The notes beneath the pieces are model-generated. The model made no database searches and was not told where the DNA came from. It was given only the letters and a program-made list of their open reading frames with translations. 64,000 bases of DNA from Enterovibrio baiacu (GTDB taxonomy: Bacteria > Pseudomonadota > Gammaproteobacteria > Enterobacterales > Vibrionaceae), in the NCBI RefSeq assembly GCF_004120195.1, contig NZ_SCHN01000006.1, positions 450,990 to 514,989 of the forward strand. Direction: 5' to 3'. Shown here one piece after another: positions 1 through 9,537 of this stretch (position 1 is the first letter of the stretch; each line of letters opens with the position of its first letter). The position numbers and the translations under genes were made by a program.

Positions 1-8
1 TGAAAGAG

Positions 9-29
9 AAAGAGGTTAGAGACCTCTTT
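9..29 (+). terminator. possible terminator hairpin at window edge
   Basis: An 8-bp perfect stem (9-16 with 22-29) closes a 5-nt loop. It is not followed by a clean T-run, so it may be the end of a transcript from the left of the window or only a chance hairpin. Confidence 0.3.
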
Positions 30-711
30 GTTGATCCTTTCATCACTTTAAAAGAGAGCTGCCATGTGTACAACTCCATTTTGTAATGAAAAGGATCCGT
101 TGGTTACATAGGTGTTGCAACATGCTGTGTGATCGGGGCTTTTCCACATAACAAAGAGAAAGACAACTGAAAGGCTCACGAACGGCCTTCGCTATTTAGG
201 GGATAAATGCCGTGATTAACATAGTTATCCACAGAATTTGTGGGTAACCTTTGCCAAGCCAGAAACTAAAAGCACTCATCAAAGTCAATCCATTTTTAAA
301 TCAAAGTCACTGAAATAGAGCTATCACACATCAAAACAGGCAATGAGAGCTGCATCACAAAGTTTTCTCTCGCCGATTATCAGGGAAATTCACCCAAAAG
401 AGCCACGTTGACAAATCTCCCGCTATGCAGGCGTTCGTTTTTTAACCAATCTAAGTCTTTCCGTTTTTACCTAGCCTCAATATGGCAAATGAGCGTGCGC
501 CCAAAGTGCAAAGATAACGCAAAGGTTATTGCCTCTGTTTCCATCCCTTCGAAAGAAATTGTGCACCATCAGCACACCCAGAATTATTTCTATGCCGAGT
601 GATCCAAAAGAAAATTCGCCCCATATTGCGTCGACAGAACAAAAAAACAGCCAAGTCTGATCGCCGAATAATCAGATGATTTAAAAACAGCAAAATGTGC
701 TGTTTCTGGTG
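30..711. other. non-coding stretch upstream of the tRNA-Asn array
   Basis: I see no convincing gene here. Short open frames exist (for example 408-602) but lack a good ribosome-binding site and any recognisable domain. The region holds several DnaA-box-like 9-mers (140-247, listed separately) and a 10-bp perfect palindrome TGTTGCAACA at 113-122. The rest is AT-rich and unremarkable. Confidence 0.5.
140..247. promoter_or_regulatory. cluster of DnaA-box-like 9-mers
   Basis: TTTTCCACA at 140-148 and TTATCCACA at 225-233 both fit the DnaA consensus TTWTNCACA. TGTGGGTAA at 239-247 is the inverted form with one mismatch. The last two are divergent and only 5 bp apart. What the cluster does is unknown: it could titrate DnaA, regulate a neighbour, or be chance. 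No replication gene lies in the window. Confidence 0.4.
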
Positions 712-740
712 TTGACAGCCATCAGGGTGATAGCTAAGAT
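712..740 (+). promoter_or_regulatory. sigma70 promoter of the tRNA-Asn array
   Basis: A consensus -35 TTGACA (712-717) is separated by 17 bp from TAAGAT (735-740). The next bases are a GC-rich discriminator (TCGCCCCGC), typical of stringently controlled stable-RNA promoters. The first tRNA begins 20 bp further on. Confidence 0.8.
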
Positions 741-759
741 TCGCCCCGCTTTGAGAAAT

Positions 760-835
760 TCCCCCTTAGTTCAGTCGGTAGAACGGCGGACTGTTAATCC
801 GTATGTCGCAAGTTCAAGTCTTGCAGGGGGAGCCA
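760..835 (+). tRNA. tRNA-Asn (GTT), copy 1
   Basis: This is a 76-nt cloverleaf with acceptor stem TCCCCCT/AGGGGGA, anticodon loop CTGTTAA (anticodon GTT) and an encoded CCA end. The D and anticodon arms match E. coli tRNA-Asn closely. It is the first of four identical copies. Confidence 0.97.
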
Positions 836-1016
836 CTTTTCGTGATTTGTTCGAAGAACGAGTCACTGGTTTGAGTGTATCGCTTCGCGATATGTCGCAA
901 GCCTAGGCGGCCCCGTTAAGTCTCACAGGGAAAGCCACTTTTCGTGATTTGTTCGAAGAACGAGTCACAGGTTTGAGCATATCGCTTCGCGATGTGTGCC
1001 AAACCACACAATCCGT

Positions 1017-1092
1017 TCCCCCTTAGTTCAGTCGGTAGAACGGCGGACTGTTAATCCGTATGTCGCAAGTTCAAGTCTTGCAGGGGGAGCCA
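1017..1092 (+). tRNA. tRNA-Asn (GTT), copy 2
   Basis: The sequence is identical to copy 1 and starts 257 bp after it. CCA is encoded. It has no separate strong promoter, so it is probably processed from one array transcript. Confidence 0.97.
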
Positions 1093-1273
1093 CTTTTCGT
1101 GGTTTGTTTGAAGAACGAATCACGGGTTTGAGTATATCGCTTCGCGATATGTCGCAAGCCTAGGCGGCCCCGTCAAGTCTCACAGGGCGAGCCACTTTTC
1201 GTGATTGGTTCGAAGAACGAATCACCGGTTTGAGCGTATCGTTTCGCGATGTGTTACAAACCACACAATCTGT

Positions 1274-1349
1274 TCCCCCTTAGTTCAGTCGGTAGAACGG
1301 CGGACTGTTAATCCGTATGTCGCAAGTTCAAGTCTTGCAGGGGGAGCCA
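1274..1349 (+). tRNA. tRNA-Asn (GTT), copy 3
   Basis: The sequence is identical to copies 1 and 2 and starts 257 bp after copy 2. CCA is encoded. Confidence 0.97.
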
Positions 1350-1531
1350 CTTTATCGTGGTTTGTTCTAACAACGAATCACGGGTTTGAGTTTATCGCTT
1401 CGCGATATGTCGCAAGCCTAGGCGGCCCCGTCAAGTCTCACAGGGGGAGCCACTTTTCGTGGTTTGTTCGAAGAACGAATCACCGGTTTGGGTGTATCGC
1501 TTCGCGATGTGTACCAAACCACACAATCTGT

Positions 1532-1607
1532 TCCCCCTTAGTTCAGTCGGTAGAACGGCGGACTGTTAATCCGTATGTCGCAAGTTCAAGTCTTGCAGGG
1601 GGAGCCA
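1532..1607 (+). tRNA. tRNA-Asn (GTT), copy 4
   Basis: The sequence is identical to the other copies and starts 258 bp after copy 3. It is the last full tRNA before the terminator at 1720-1749. Confidence 0.97.
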
Positions 1608-1719
1608 CTTTTCGTGATTTTGTTTGAAGAACGAATCACAGGTTTGAGTATATCGCTTCGCGATATGTCGCAAGCCTAGGCGGCCCCGTCAAGTCTCACA
1701 GGGCGAGCCACGTTTAAAC

Positions 1720-1749
1720 AAAAAACCCAGCTTTTTAGCTGGGTTTTTT
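1720..1749 (+). terminator. terminator of the tRNA-Asn array
   Basis: AAAAAACCCAGCT pairs with AGCTGGGTTTTTT around a 4-nt loop. This is a strong intrinsic terminator with a T-tract, just after the last tRNA relic. Confidence 0.85.
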
Positions 1750-1832
1750 GTTATCTGCACTTTAATTCTTCTTGCGTGAAATTGTTGCTGGCTTATTGAT
1801 ACGGTGTAAAGTCGGCAGTAAGTCGCATAAAG

Positions 1833-1851
1833 AATGACCATTATGGTCATT
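1833..1851. promoter_or_regulatory. perfect dyad, candidate operator upstream of rsxA
   Basis: AATGACCAT and ATGGTCATT form a perfect 9-bp inverted repeat around a single T. It lies 28 bp upstream of the candidate rsxA -35 box and lacks a T-run, so an operator is more likely than a terminator. I do not recognise the regulator. Confidence 0.45.
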
Positions 1852-1878
1852 TTCATCAAAAACCCTTCCGCCTATCAG

Positions 1879-1907
1879 TTGTTATAGACGCGCCAAAGTC
1901 CGATAAT
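1879..1907 (+). promoter_or_regulatory. candidate rsxA promoter
   Basis: TTGTTA (1879-1884) and GATAAT (1902-1907) are 17 bp apart, 33 bp upstream of the rsxA start codon. Confidence 0.5.
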
Positions 1908-1940
1908 ATAAAGATCTCTTTAAAATATTCGAAGAATGGC

Positions 1941-2522
1941 ATGACTGAGTATTTATTGCTTCTTGTCGGCACCGTCTTGGTGAACAATTTTGTGCTGGTT
2001 AAGTTTCTTGGCTTATGCCCATTTATGGGTGTATCGAAGAAGCTAGAAACCGCTATCGGCATGGGTCTCGCAACGACCTTTGTGCTTACACTCGCATCTG
2101 TAAGCGCCTACCTTGTGGAAACATACGTACTTGAGCCTCTAGGCATCGAGTACCTGCGCACACTCAGTTTCATTCTTGTGATTGCCGTTGTCGTGCAGTT
2201 CACGGAAATGGTGGTGCACAAAACAAGCCCAACACTTTATCGCCTGTTAGGCATCTTCCTGCCATTGATCACGACAAACTGTGCCGTTCTCGGTGTGGCG
2301 TTGCTGAATATCAATGAAAGACATAACTTTATTGAATCCATTATTTATGGCTTCGGTGCAGCCGCGGGCTTCTCGCTGGTTCTTATCCTGTTTGCCGCAA
2401 TGCGCGAACGCATCGCAGCAGCAGATGTGCCTCAACCTTTCAAAGGTGCGTCTATCGCCATGATCACCGCAGGCCTCATGTCTCTTGCCTTTATGGGCTT
2501 TACTGGTTTGGTGAAACTGTAA
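1941..2522 (+). CDS. rsxA: Rnf/Rsx electron transport complex subunit A
   Basis: RsxA (RnfA) is an inner-membrane subunit of the ion-pumping ferredoxin:NAD+ oxidoreductase; in vibrios the complex moves Na+. At 193 aa it equals E. coli RsxA in length and is nearly collinear with it, including the conserved [11 protein letters not shown] segment that helps hold the membrane Fe-S cluster. About six hydrophobic helices are visible. It is the first gene of rsxABCDGE-nth, and its stop overlaps the rsxB start codon. A promoter and a perfect dyad lie just upstream. In E. coli the complex also resets SoxR to its reduced state; whether that applies here is unknown. Confidence 0.97.
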   Translation: MTEYLLLLVGTVLVNNFVLVKFLGLCPFMGVSKKLETAIGMGLATTFVLTLASVSAYLVETYVLEPLGIEYLRTLSFILVIAVVVQFTEMVVHKTSPTLYRLLGIFLPLITTNCAVLGVALLNINERHNFIESIIYGFGAAAGFSLVLILFAAMRERIAAADVPQPFKGASIAMITAGLMSLAFMGFTGLVKL

Positions 2523-3106
2523 TGACCGGAATCTTGATTGCGGTACTTGCTATCGCCGTCCTTGCTGCCGTTTTTGGTATTTTGCTTGGCTTTGCTTCTA
2601 TTCGTTTCAAAGTGGAAGCCGATCCGATCGTCGATCAAATCGATGCCATTCTTCCACAAACACAATGTGGCCAATGCGGTTACCCTGGCTGCCGCCCATA
2701 TGCGCAAGCAATTGCCAACGGTGACGACATCAATAAATGCCCGCCAGGCGGTCAAGCGACCATTGTGAAGCTCGCCGACCTAATGGGCGTTGAAGCCACT
2801 GAGTCTGCGCATGATGAAGAAACCAGCCTAAAAACTGTCGCGTTTATTCACGAAGACGATTGCATTGGCTGCACCAAATGTATTCAAGCATGTCCGGTGG
2901 ATGCCATCATTGGCAGCACCAAAGCCATGCATACCATCATCAAAGATGAATGTACGGGTTGTGATCTTTGTGTCGCGCCGTGCCCTACTGACTGTATAGA
3001 AATGATCCCGGTTCAAACCACCCCAGAAAATTGGAAATGGCAGCTCAATCAAATTCCTGTTGTTCAACTCCATGCCGACAGTGCGAAAGGAGTTAATCAA
3101 GCATGA
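2522..3106 (+). CDS. rsxB: Rnf/Rsx electron transport complex subunit B
   Basis: RsxB is the ferredoxin-like subunit that relays electrons. An N-terminal membrane anchor (about residues 1-28) is followed by a Cys cluster CGQCGYPGC that binds a 4Fe-4S cluster. Two 2[4Fe-4S] ferredoxin motifs follow, [12 protein letters not shown] and [12 protein letters not shown]. The length, 194 aa, is normal for the family. The start overlaps the rsxA stop codon (ATG within TAATG), and the end overlaps rsxC by 4 bp, so translation is probably coupled. Confidence 0.97.
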   Translation: MTGILIAVLAIAVLAAVFGILLGFASIRFKVEADPIVDQIDAILPQTQCGQCGYPGCRPYAQAIANGDDINKCPPGGQATIVKLADLMGVEATESAHDEETSLKTVAFIHEDDCIGCTKCIQACPVDAIIGSTKAMHTIIKDECTGCDLCVAPCPTDCIEMIPVQTTPENWKWQLNQIPVVQLHADSAKGVNQA

Positions 3107-5715
3107 TCGCGTTACTTGAACAAATTAAACATGGGCAGGTCTGGGATTTCCATGGCGGCATTCACCCGCCAGAAAACAAGCGTCAATCTAGCGAGCAATC
3201 CATCATTCCGATCGCCATTCCGAATGAAATTGTTCTGCCACTGAAACAACACATTGGTTCTGCAGGTCAGGTATTGGTGAACGTCGGTGACCGCGTGCTT
3301 AAAGGGCAACCTCTGACGAAATCAGACTCTCTACAATCTTGTCCCGTTCACGCGCCGACATCTGGCGAAGTGGTAGCCATTGAATCTCGTACGATTGCGC
3401 ATGCATCTGGTTTGAGCGATACCTGCTTGGTGATTCGTCCTGATGACGAAGATCAATGGGGTGACAAATCTCCCATCGACAATTTCCAAGACACGGCTGC
3501 AGACGCACTGGTCGATCATGTTCGAATGATGGGCATCGCAGGCATGGGTGGCGCTGGCTTCCCTTCTGCGCGTAAATTGCAAACAGGCCTCGCGCGCACA
3601 GAAATTTTGATCATCAATGGCGCCGAATGTGAACCTTACATCACCGCTGACGATCGTTTGATGCAGGAACACGCCGATGAAATCATTCAAGGCGTCGAAA
3701 TCCTTCAACACATTGTGCAGCCTAAACTGGCAGTGCTCGCGCTTGAAGACAATAAGCCAGAAGCCATTGCCGCGCTAAAGCATGCGATTGGTGACAAGAA
3801 AAACATCATCGTTCAAGTGGTGCCGACGAAGTACCCGTCTGGCGGTGAAAAGCAACTCATTAAACTGATCACGGGCAAAGAAGTGCCCGCGAAAGGGATC
3901 CCTGCCGCCATTGGTGTGCTGATGCAAAACATCGGTACCGTTCACGCGATCAAGCGCGCCATCATTGATGGTGAGCCATTGATTCAACGCGTAGTAACGC
4001 TTACGGGCACGACACTCGAAGAACAACGTAACCGCTGGGTATTGCTTGGCACACCGGTGCGATTCCTGCTTGAAAAACACGGTTACAAACAAGATAAGCG
4101 CCTTGAACGTTTGATCATAGGCGGCCCGATGATGGGGTTCACCGTCCCGCATGCGGATGTGCCCGTCACCAAAGTGACTAACTGCGTATTGGTTCCAAGC
4201 CGCCGCGAAATCGCACCTTCACAAGGCGAAATGGCGTGTATTCGTTGTAGTGCTTGTGCAGAAGCCTGCCCTGCCTCTTTGCTGCCTCAACAACTCCAGT
4301 GGTATGCAAAAGACCAAGACTTCGATAAGTGCGAGGAATATAACCTGTTCGATTGCATTGAATGCGGCGCTTGTGCGTACGTTTGCCCAAGTGAAATTCC
4401 CTTGGTGCAGTACTACCGCCAAGCAAAAGCAGAAATTCGTCATCGAAATGCGGAAGCGGTGGCCGCAGAACGCGCGCGTGAACGCTTCGAAGCGAAAAAA
4501 ATGCGCATGGAGCGCGAGAAAGAAAAACGCGAAGCACGCCACAAAGAGGCCGCAGAAAATCGTCGTAAGGCGATGGAGAAATCCGGTGATGGCGACGCTA
4601 TCGCCGCTGCGATTGCACGTGTGAAAGCGAAGTCAGAACAAGGCAGTGCTGCAACGGCTGTTAAACCTGCTGTCGCGGCGGCCATTGCAAAAGCAAAAGC
4701 GAAACAAGCTGAAGCTGCAGCAAGTGGCCAAGCCGAACCTGATAACAGCGAGATGAAGAAACTGCGCGAAGAGCGTAAACGCCAAGCTCGTGAGCGCAAA
4801 GCAGAGCAAGCGGCTCAGGCTGAAACATCGAACGTGAATGCCAGCGAAAGCGCTACAGATGTAGATCCGAAAAAAGCGGCTGTCGCTGCCGCCATTGCTC
4901 GTGCTAAAGCACGCAAAGATGCACAACAAGCTGATGCGCCGCAAGCAGCAAAAGAAGAAAGCGCAGCTGACGTCGATCCGAAAAAAGCCGCTGTTGCTGC
5001 TGCCATTGCTCGGGCTAAAGCGCGCAAAGAAGCGCAACAAGCTGACACACCGCAAACGTCAGAAGATGAAAGCACGGCGGATGTCGATCCGAAAAAGGCG
5101 GCTGTTGCTGCTGCCGTTGCCCGTGCGAAAGCACGCAAAGCTGCGCAACAAGCAGAAGCCACGGAAACAGACAGCGCATCTGCAGAGCCTGAGACGGTTG
5201 AACCGGTCGCTGAAGATATCGATCCGAAAAAAGCGGCAGTTGCTGCCGCCGTTGCCCGTGCGAAAGCACGCAAAGCTGCGCAACAAGCAGAAGCCGTGGA
5301 AACAGACAACGCATCTGCAGAGCCTGAGACGGTTGAGCCGGTCGTTGAAGAGATCGATCCGAAAAAGGCGGCTGTTGCTGCCGCCGTTGCCCGTGCGAAA
5401 GCACGCAAAGCTGCGCAACAAGCAGAAGCCGCGGAAACAGACAATGCATCTGCAGAGCCTGAGTCTGTTGAACCAGTCGTTGAAGATATCGACCCGAAAA
5501 AAGCGGCAGTTGCTGCCGCCGTTGCCCGTGCGAAAGCACGCAAAGCTGCGCAACAAGCAGAAGCCACGAAAACAGACAGCGCATCTGCAGAGCCTGAGAC
5601 GGTTGAACCGGTCGCTGAAAATATCGATCCGAAAAAAGTGGCTGTTGCTGCTGCCATTGCGCGTGCAAAAGCACGCAAAGCAGCACAGATAAAGAAAAAC
5701 GAAGAGGATAAATAA
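3103..5715 (+). CDS. rsxC: Rnf/Rsx electron transport complex subunit C, repeat-rich C-terminus
   Basis: RsxC is the peripheral subunit that binds NADH and FMN. The core (about residues 1-450) has the Complex-I 51-kDa-like [12 protein letters not shown] loop and two 4Fe-4S motifs, [12 protein letters not shown] and [12 protein letters not shown]. From about residue 450 to the end (870 aa) the protein is a charged coiled-coil-like extension. It holds seven copies of a [18 protein letters not shown] motif. Copies 3 to 7 start exactly 135 bp (45 residues) apart and are nearly identical at DNA level (about 5080-5690). Gammaproteobacterial RsxC tails vary in length; this one is long. The tail's function is not known to me. 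Confidence 0.95.
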   Translation: MIALLEQIKHGQVWDFHGGIHPPENKRQSSEQSIIPIAIPNEIVLPLKQHIGSAGQVLVNVGDRVLKGQPLTKSDSLQSCPVHAPTSGEVVAIESRTIAHASGLSDTCLVIRPDDEDQWGDKSPIDNFQDTAADALVDHVRMMGIAGMGGAGFPSARKLQTGLARTEILIINGAECEPYITADDRLMQEHADEIIQGVEILQHIVQPKLAVLALEDNKPEAIAALKHAIGDKKNIIVQVVPTKYPSGGEKQLIKLITGKEVPAKGIPAAIGVLMQNIGTVHAIKRAIIDGEPLIQRVVTLTGTTLEEQRNRWVLLGTPVRFLLEKHGYKQDKRLERLIIGGPMMGFTVPHADVPVTKVTNCVLVPSRREIAPSQGEMACIRCSACAEACPASLLPQQLQWYAKDQDFDKCEEYNLFDCIECGACAYVCPSEIPLVQYYRQAKAEIRHRNAEAVAAERARERFEAKKMRMEREKEKREARHKEAAENRRKAMEKSGDGDAIAAAIARVKAKSEQGSAATAVKPAVAAAIAKAKAKQAEAAASGQAEPDNSEMKKLREERKRQARERKAEQAAQAETSNVNASESATDVDPKKAAVAAAIARAKARKDAQQADAPQAAKEESAADVDPKKAAVAAAIARAKARKEAQQADTPQTSEDESTADVDPKKAAVAAAVARAKARKAAQQAEATETDSASAEPETVEPVAEDIDPKKAAVAAAVARAKARKAAQQAEAVETDNASAEPETVEPVVEEIDPKKAAVAAAVARAKARKAAQQAEAAETDNASAEPESVEPVVEDIDPKKAAVAAAVARAKARKAAQQAEATKTDSASAEPETVEPVAENIDPKKVAVAAAIARAKARKAAQIKKNEEDK
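5080..5690 (+). repeat. 135-bp in-frame tandem repeats within rsxC
   Basis: Units beginning at the Asp-Pro-Lys-Lys codons recur near 5086, 5221, 5356, 5491 and 5626, a period of 135 bp. They carry only a few substitutions. Each unit encodes an Ala/Lys/Arg-rich helix and a Glu/Pro/Val linker. Such near-identical units can gain or lose copies without breaking the frame. Confidence 0.85.
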
Positions 5716-5717
5716 AC

Positions 5718-6779
5718 GTGGCCTTTTTTATTGCCAGTAGCCCGCACAGCCACAACCGCAAAAGTACCAGCGACATCATGATGATGGTGATCCTTTGTAC
5801 GCTTCCAGGCATTGCGGCACTTTGTTATTTCTTTGGCTGGGGTGTTTTACTGCAAATCGCCATTGCCTCTGTCACGGCCATGTTGGCTGAGGCGGCTATC
5901 GTTGCCCTGCGAAAACGCCCAGTAAAACGCTATTTACAAGACAATTCCGCGTTACTCACAGGTTTACTCATTGGTATCGCGGTACCGCCATTCGCGCCCT
6001 GGTGGATTGCTGTTATTGGCGCACTGTTTGCCATTGTGATAGCCAAGCACCTCTATGGTGGATTGGGGCAAAACCCTTTCAACCCTGCCATGGTGGCGTA
6101 TGTTGTCTTGCTGATTTCTTTCCCGGTACAGATGACGACATGGCTCCCACCTTCTTCGCTGATCGCGCAGCCATTAAGCTTCATGGACAGCGTATCGACC
6201 GTGCTAACCGGGCTAAGCACAGATGGATTCAGCGTTGACCAACTGCGTCATACCGTAGATGGCATCACCATGGCGACGCCGTTAGACACGGTAAAAACAG
6301 CATTGTTAGCCGGTAAAACTGCATCTGAAGCGGTTCAAGAGCCCGTATTCGGCACGTTTGTTGGACTCGGCTGGGGATGGGTTAACCTTGCCTTCCTCGC
6401 GGGCGGATTAGTGCTTCTTAAACAGCGCGTTATTCAATGGCAGATCCCAGTAGCCATGCTCGTTACTTTGTTTATGTTTAGTGTTTTTGGCTATGCCATC
6501 AGCCCTGACGCTGTCGCGACCCCGCTTATTCACTTGTTCTCAGGTGCAACCATGCTGGGCGCGTTTTTCATCGCAACCGATCCTGTTTCGGCATCCACCA
6601 CAACCAAAGGCCGATTGGTATTTGGTGCCATGATTGGCATGTTGATCTACCTCATCCGTACCTTTGGGGGTTTCCCAGATGGCGTCGCATTTGCTGTTCT
6701 GATTGCAAATATGTGCGTGCCGTTGATCGATTACTACACCAAACCCACCACCTACGGCTATAAGAAGGAAAGCAAATGA
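5718..6779 (+). CDS. rsxD: Rnf/Rsx electron transport complex subunit D
   Basis: RsxD is a polytopic membrane subunit carrying covalently bound FMN. The 353-aa product has about ten hydrophobic segments. Thr187, in the sequence GITMATPLD, sits at the position reported as the flavinylated threonine of V. cholerae RnfD. Translation starts at a GTG two bases after the rsxC stop; no upstream ATG is available without running into rsxC. The 3' end overlaps rsxG by 4 bp. Confidence 0.95.
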   Translation: MAFFIASSPHSHNRKSTSDIMMMVILCTLPGIAALCYFFGWGVLLQIAIASVTAMLAEAAIVALRKRPVKRYLQDNSALLTGLLIGIAVPPFAPWWIAVIGALFAIVIAKHLYGGLGQNPFNPAMVAYVVLLISFPVQMTTWLPPSSLIAQPLSFMDSVSTVLTGLSTDGFSVDQLRHTVDGITMATPLDTVKTALLAGKTASEAVQEPVFGTFVGLGWGWVNLAFLAGGLVLLKQRVIQWQIPVAMLVTLFMFSVFGYAISPDAVATPLIHLFSGATMLGAFFIATDPVSASTTTKGRLVFGAMIGMLIYLIRTFGGFPDGVAFAVLIANMCVPLIDYYTKPTTYGYKKESK

Positions 6780-7408
6780 TCCGCGCAATGAGAAACAACG
6801 GTGCGATTTTGGCACTCGCTGCGCTGCTTTCCACAGGGTTAGTGGCGGTGACTCACTCACTGACAGAAGACACCATTGCCGAACAGCAACGCTTGCAGCT
6901 GCTAGAGGTACTGAATCAAGTCATTCCAACTGATATTCATGACAACCCATTGGCACAAACCTGTACGCGAGTGACAAGCCCAGACCTTGGCACAGATGAA
7001 CCCATGCCCGTGTATCTCGCCAGTAAAAACGGTGAGCCGACTGCAATGGCAGTCGAAGCCATCGCGCCAGATGGCTATAACGGTGCCATTAAGGTGCTCG
7101 TTGGCGTGGATACAAACAATACCGTATTAGGTGTTCGCGTACTTCAGCACAACGAAACACCCGGTCTCGGCGATAAAATTGATTTAAACGTGTCTGATTG
7201 GGTATTGTCGTTCAGTGGTAAAACGCTTGAAAACGCGAATGACAAACGTTGGGCCGTGTTCAAAGATGGCGGTCAATTTGACCAGTTCACGGGCGCCACC
7301 ATCACGCCGCGAGCGGTTGTCGGTGCAGCCCGAAAAGCGGCATGGTATGTGAGCCAACATCAAGAACAAATCCTTCGCCAACCTCGTGACTGTGGAGATG
7401 CATCATGA
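6776..7408 (+). CDS. rsxG: Rnf/Rsx electron transport complex subunit G
   Basis: RsxG is a single-span membrane protein with a periplasmic FMN-binding domain. The N-terminal helix (about residues 7-27) precedes a soluble domain holding the flavinylation motif TGAT, with the acceptor threonine at residue 175, as in characterised RnfG proteins. It is 210 aa. It overlaps rsxD upstream and rsxE downstream (ATG inside ATCATGAG), which fits a coupled operon. Confidence 0.95.
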   Translation: MIRAMRNNGAILALAALLSTGLVAVTHSLTEDTIAEQQRLQLLEVLNQVIPTDIHDNPLAQTCTRVTSPDLGTDEPMPVYLASKNGEPTAMAVEAIAPDGYNGAIKVLVGVDTNNTVLGVRVLQHNETPGLGDKIDLNVSDWVLSFSGKTLENANDKRWAVFKDGGQFDQFTGATITPRAVVGAARKAAWYVSQHQEQILRQPRDCGDAS

Positions 7409-8097
7409 GTCAAAACAAAGAATTGATGAAAAACGGGTTGTGGAACAACAACCCTGCATTGGTGCAGCTTCTAGGCTTATGTCCTCTGCTAGCGGTTTCC
7501 GCCACCGTCACCAACGCGCTGGGATTGGGTATTGCGACCATGTTGGTCCTTGTCGGCTCGAATCTTATCGTTTCGTTGGTTCGCCAGTGGGTGCCGAAAG
7601 AGGTACGTATCCCGATCTTCGTCATGATCATTGCATCATTGGTTACTTGTGTGCAGCTGCTCATGAACGCCTATGCATTTGGCCTGTATCAATCGTTGGG
7701 TATCTTTATCCCACTGATCGTGACCAACTGTATCATCATTGGTCGTGCTGAGGCCTTTGCGTCTAAAAACACGCCATTACCCTCTGCGCTCGACGGTTTT
7801 TGGATGGGCATGGGCATGACTGCATCGCTTGTCGTGCTCGGCGCGATTCGTGAGATTCTAGGTAACGGCACCTTATTTGATGGCGCAGACCGCCTTCTTG
7901 GTGACTGGGCGGCGGGCATGCGCATTGAAGTGTTCCACTTCGACAGTGCATTCTTGCTGGCAATGCTACCTCCCGGTGCTTTCTTAACCGTAGGCTTCTT
8001 GATTGCTGCGAAGAACGTGTTGGATGAACGCCAAGCGAAGAAACAGCCAAAAGAAAAAGCCGTGATCGAACGTGTGCGCATCACCTCGGCAGATTAA
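7405..8097 (+). CDS. rsxE: Rnf/Rsx electron transport complex subunit E
   Basis: RsxE is the membrane partner of RsxA and is distantly homologous to it; both carry [14 protein letters not shown] and [13 protein letters not shown] segments. The 230-aa product has about six transmembrane helices and a charged C-terminal tail. It is the last rsx gene and is followed after 22 bp by nth, as in E. coli. Confidence 0.95.
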   Translation: MSQNKELMKNGLWNNNPALVQLLGLCPLLAVSATVTNALGLGIATMLVLVGSNLIVSLVRQWVPKEVRIPIFVMIIASLVTCVQLLMNAYAFGLYQSLGIFIPLIVTNCIIIGRAEAFASKNTPLPSALDGFWMGMGMTASLVVLGAIREILGNGTLFDGADRLLGDWAAGMRIEVFHFDSAFLLAMLPPGAFLTVGFLIAAKNVLDERQAKKQPKEKAVIERVRITSAD

Positions 8098-8119
8098 AAA
8101 AACGCTTTACGGATGAAGA

Positions 8120-8761
8120 ATGAATAACCAAAAACGTGTTGAGATATTAGAGCGCCTTCGCGCCGAAAACCCGCACCCAGAAACCGAGCTAAATTGGACA
8201 TCTCCGTTTGAATTGCTGATCGCAGTACTGCTATCTGCACAGGCGACGGATGTAAGCGTCAACAAGGCGACCGATAAGCTTTATCCGGTTGCCAATACAC
8301 CGCAAAGCATCTTGGACTTGGGCGTTGATGGTGTTAAGGACTATATCAAAACCATTGGGTTGTTTAATTCAAAAGCCGAAAACGTCATCAAAACATGCCG
8401 TATCTTGGTTGAGCAGCACGGTGGCGAAATACCGGAAGACCGCGACGCGTTAGAAGCGTTACCCGGTGTCGGCCGCAAAACGGCAAACGTGGTACTTAAC
8501 ACCGCATTCGGCTGGCCAACCATCGCTGTCGATACCCATATCTTCCGCGTATCTAACCGCACCAAGTTCGCGATGGGCAAGAATGTCGATCAGGTAGAAG
8601 AAAAATTGCTGAAAGTCGTGCCAAAAGAATTCAAAGTGGATGTCCACCATTGGCTCATTCTGCATGGGCGCTATACCTGCGTCGCAAGAAAGCCACGTTG
8701 TGGTAGTTGTGTGATTGAAGATCTTTGTGAATTTAAAGACAAAATCTACCCAGACGAATAA
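8120..8761 (+). CDS. nth: endonuclease III
   Basis: Nth is a DNA glycosylase/AP lyase that removes oxidised pyrimidines in base-excision repair. The 213-aa protein keeps the helix-hairpin-helix LPGVGRKTANVV with catalytic Lys120, catalytic Asp138 in VDTHIFRV, and the C-terminal 4Fe-4S loop with spacing C-x6-C-x2-C-x5-C. All match E. coli Nth positions. It follows rsxE closely and is probably co-transcribed, so Fe-S redox and repair genes are linked as in E. coli. Confidence 0.98.
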   Translation: MNNQKRVEILERLRAENPHPETELNWTSPFELLIAVLLSAQATDVSVNKATDKLYPVANTPQSILDLGVDGVKDYIKTIGLFNSKAENVIKTCRILVEQHGGEIPEDRDALEALPGVGRKTANVVLNTAFGWPTIAVDTHIFRVSNRTKFAMGKNVDQVEEKLLKVVPKEFKVDVHHWLILHGRYTCVARKPRCGSCVIEDLCEFKDKIYPDE

Positions 8762-8881
8762 TCTCGCCCTCATCGAAAAGGGTAAACCTCACTCTTAGGC
8801 ATTCTGGATGAATCATAGTTGGCAGAGGCAACCTAAAAAGGGCTGTCGCTGTCAGTGAAAAATACAATAAAGGAGAGCAAC

Positions 8882-9298
8882 ATGAGCAACGGTCGTATTC
8901 TGCATACCATGATCCGCGTTGGCGATTTGGATCGTTCAATTGGCTTCTATACCGATGTAATGGGCATGCAACTTCTACGTAAAAACGAGAACGAGCAATA
9001 CGAGTACACGCTCGCGTTCGTGGGTTACGGTGATGAATCAACAGGCGCAGTGATTGAGCTTACTTATAACTGGGGCACCACTGAGTATGAGCACGGTTCC
9101 GCATTTGGCCACATTGCGATTGGTGTTGATGATATCTATGCGACCTGTGACGCCCTGCGTGCAGCGGGCGCAAACATCACACGTGAGCCAGGCCCAGTGA
9201 AAGGCGGCTCAACCGAAATCGCCTTCGTTGAAGACCCTGATGGCTATAAAATCGAGCTTATTCAAAACAAGAGCGCGTCTGCCGGTCTAGGGAAATAA
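8882..9298 (+). CDS. gloA: lactoylglutathione lyase (glyoxalase I)
   Basis: GloA converts the methylglyoxal-glutathione hemithioacetal to S-lactoylglutathione. The 138-aa product has the glyoxalase fold, the start [19 protein letters not shown] and metal-ligand regions [18 protein letters not shown] and KIELIQ. I chose the ATG at 8882 because AAAGGAG lies just upstream; an in-frame extension from 8855 lacks a comparable site. In E. coli gloA is followed by rnt; here two HD-GYP genes and motY are inserted between them. Confidence 0.96.
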   Translation: MSNGRILHTMIRVGDLDRSIGFYTDVMGMQLLRKNENEQYEYTLAFVGYGDESTGAVIELTYNWGTTEYEHGSAFGHIAIGVDDIYATCDALRAAGANITREPGPVKGGSTEIAFVEDPDGYKIELIQNKSASAGLGK

Positions 9299-9339
9299 TC
9301 AAGGTTTTCGCCTTCCCAAACGCTTAACGTTCCATCTTT

Positions 9340-9378
9340 AAAAGCCATGCTGATAACGAATCCGCATGGCTTTTCTCT
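9340..9378 (+). terminator. terminator after gloA
   Basis: AAAAGCCATGC (9340-9350) pairs with GCATGGCTTTT (9364-9374), an 11-bp stem ending in Ts. Confidence 0.75.
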
Positions 9379-9537
9379 TTTTGTTATCCATCCACTTCAT
9401 TCAACATCCTTCCCCCTCGATGCATTCATACCGACCTTGCCCAACCTGCTCTATATTCAATTTTTGAATGAAAACCGCATAAACGCATTTTGTCTGATAG
9501 GCTTTAATTACCGTCTCAATATTGATACAACCTCTAC

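Larger units (their letters stand above)
832..1711 (+). repeat. tRNA-spacer tandem repeats with tRNA 3'-end relics
   Basis: The spacers are themselves repeated. A module of about 65 nt begins GCCACTTTTCGTG and contains two hairpins: an interrupted GTGATT..GAATCAC stem and TATCGC-TTC-GCGATA. It occurs seven times, once after each tRNA and once after each of the first three relics. The relics run from TATGTCGCAAG to AGGG..AGCCA, near 892-934, 1148-1192, 1407-1451 and 1665-1710, and resemble the 3' third of the tRNA. The array therefore grew by unequal recombination of a tRNA-plus-spacer unit. Confidence 0.8.

Noticed and set aside
408..602. 64-codon open frame in the leader region
   Set aside because: No ribosome site, no recognisable domain, and composition like the surrounding non-coding DNA.
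1205..1627. 140-codon open frame (and a shorter one at 697-906)
   Set aside because: They run through the tRNA-Asn genes and their spacers; the repeated peptide is the translated tRNA, not a protein.
760..1711. CRISPR-like regular repeats
   Set aside because: The repeats are tRNA genes and spacer modules; the spacers are not unique and there is no cas gene.
760..1711. tRNA-Asn as an integration site for a genomic island
   Set aside because: No integrase or partial attachment duplicate is present; the tRNA-like relics are regular parts of the array.
4815..5753. 312-codon minus-strand frame opposite rsxC, and other long frames at 4895-5692 and 5015-5812
   Set aside because: They mirror the Ala/Lys repeats of rsxC in other frames; long open frames are expected opposite such biased sequence.
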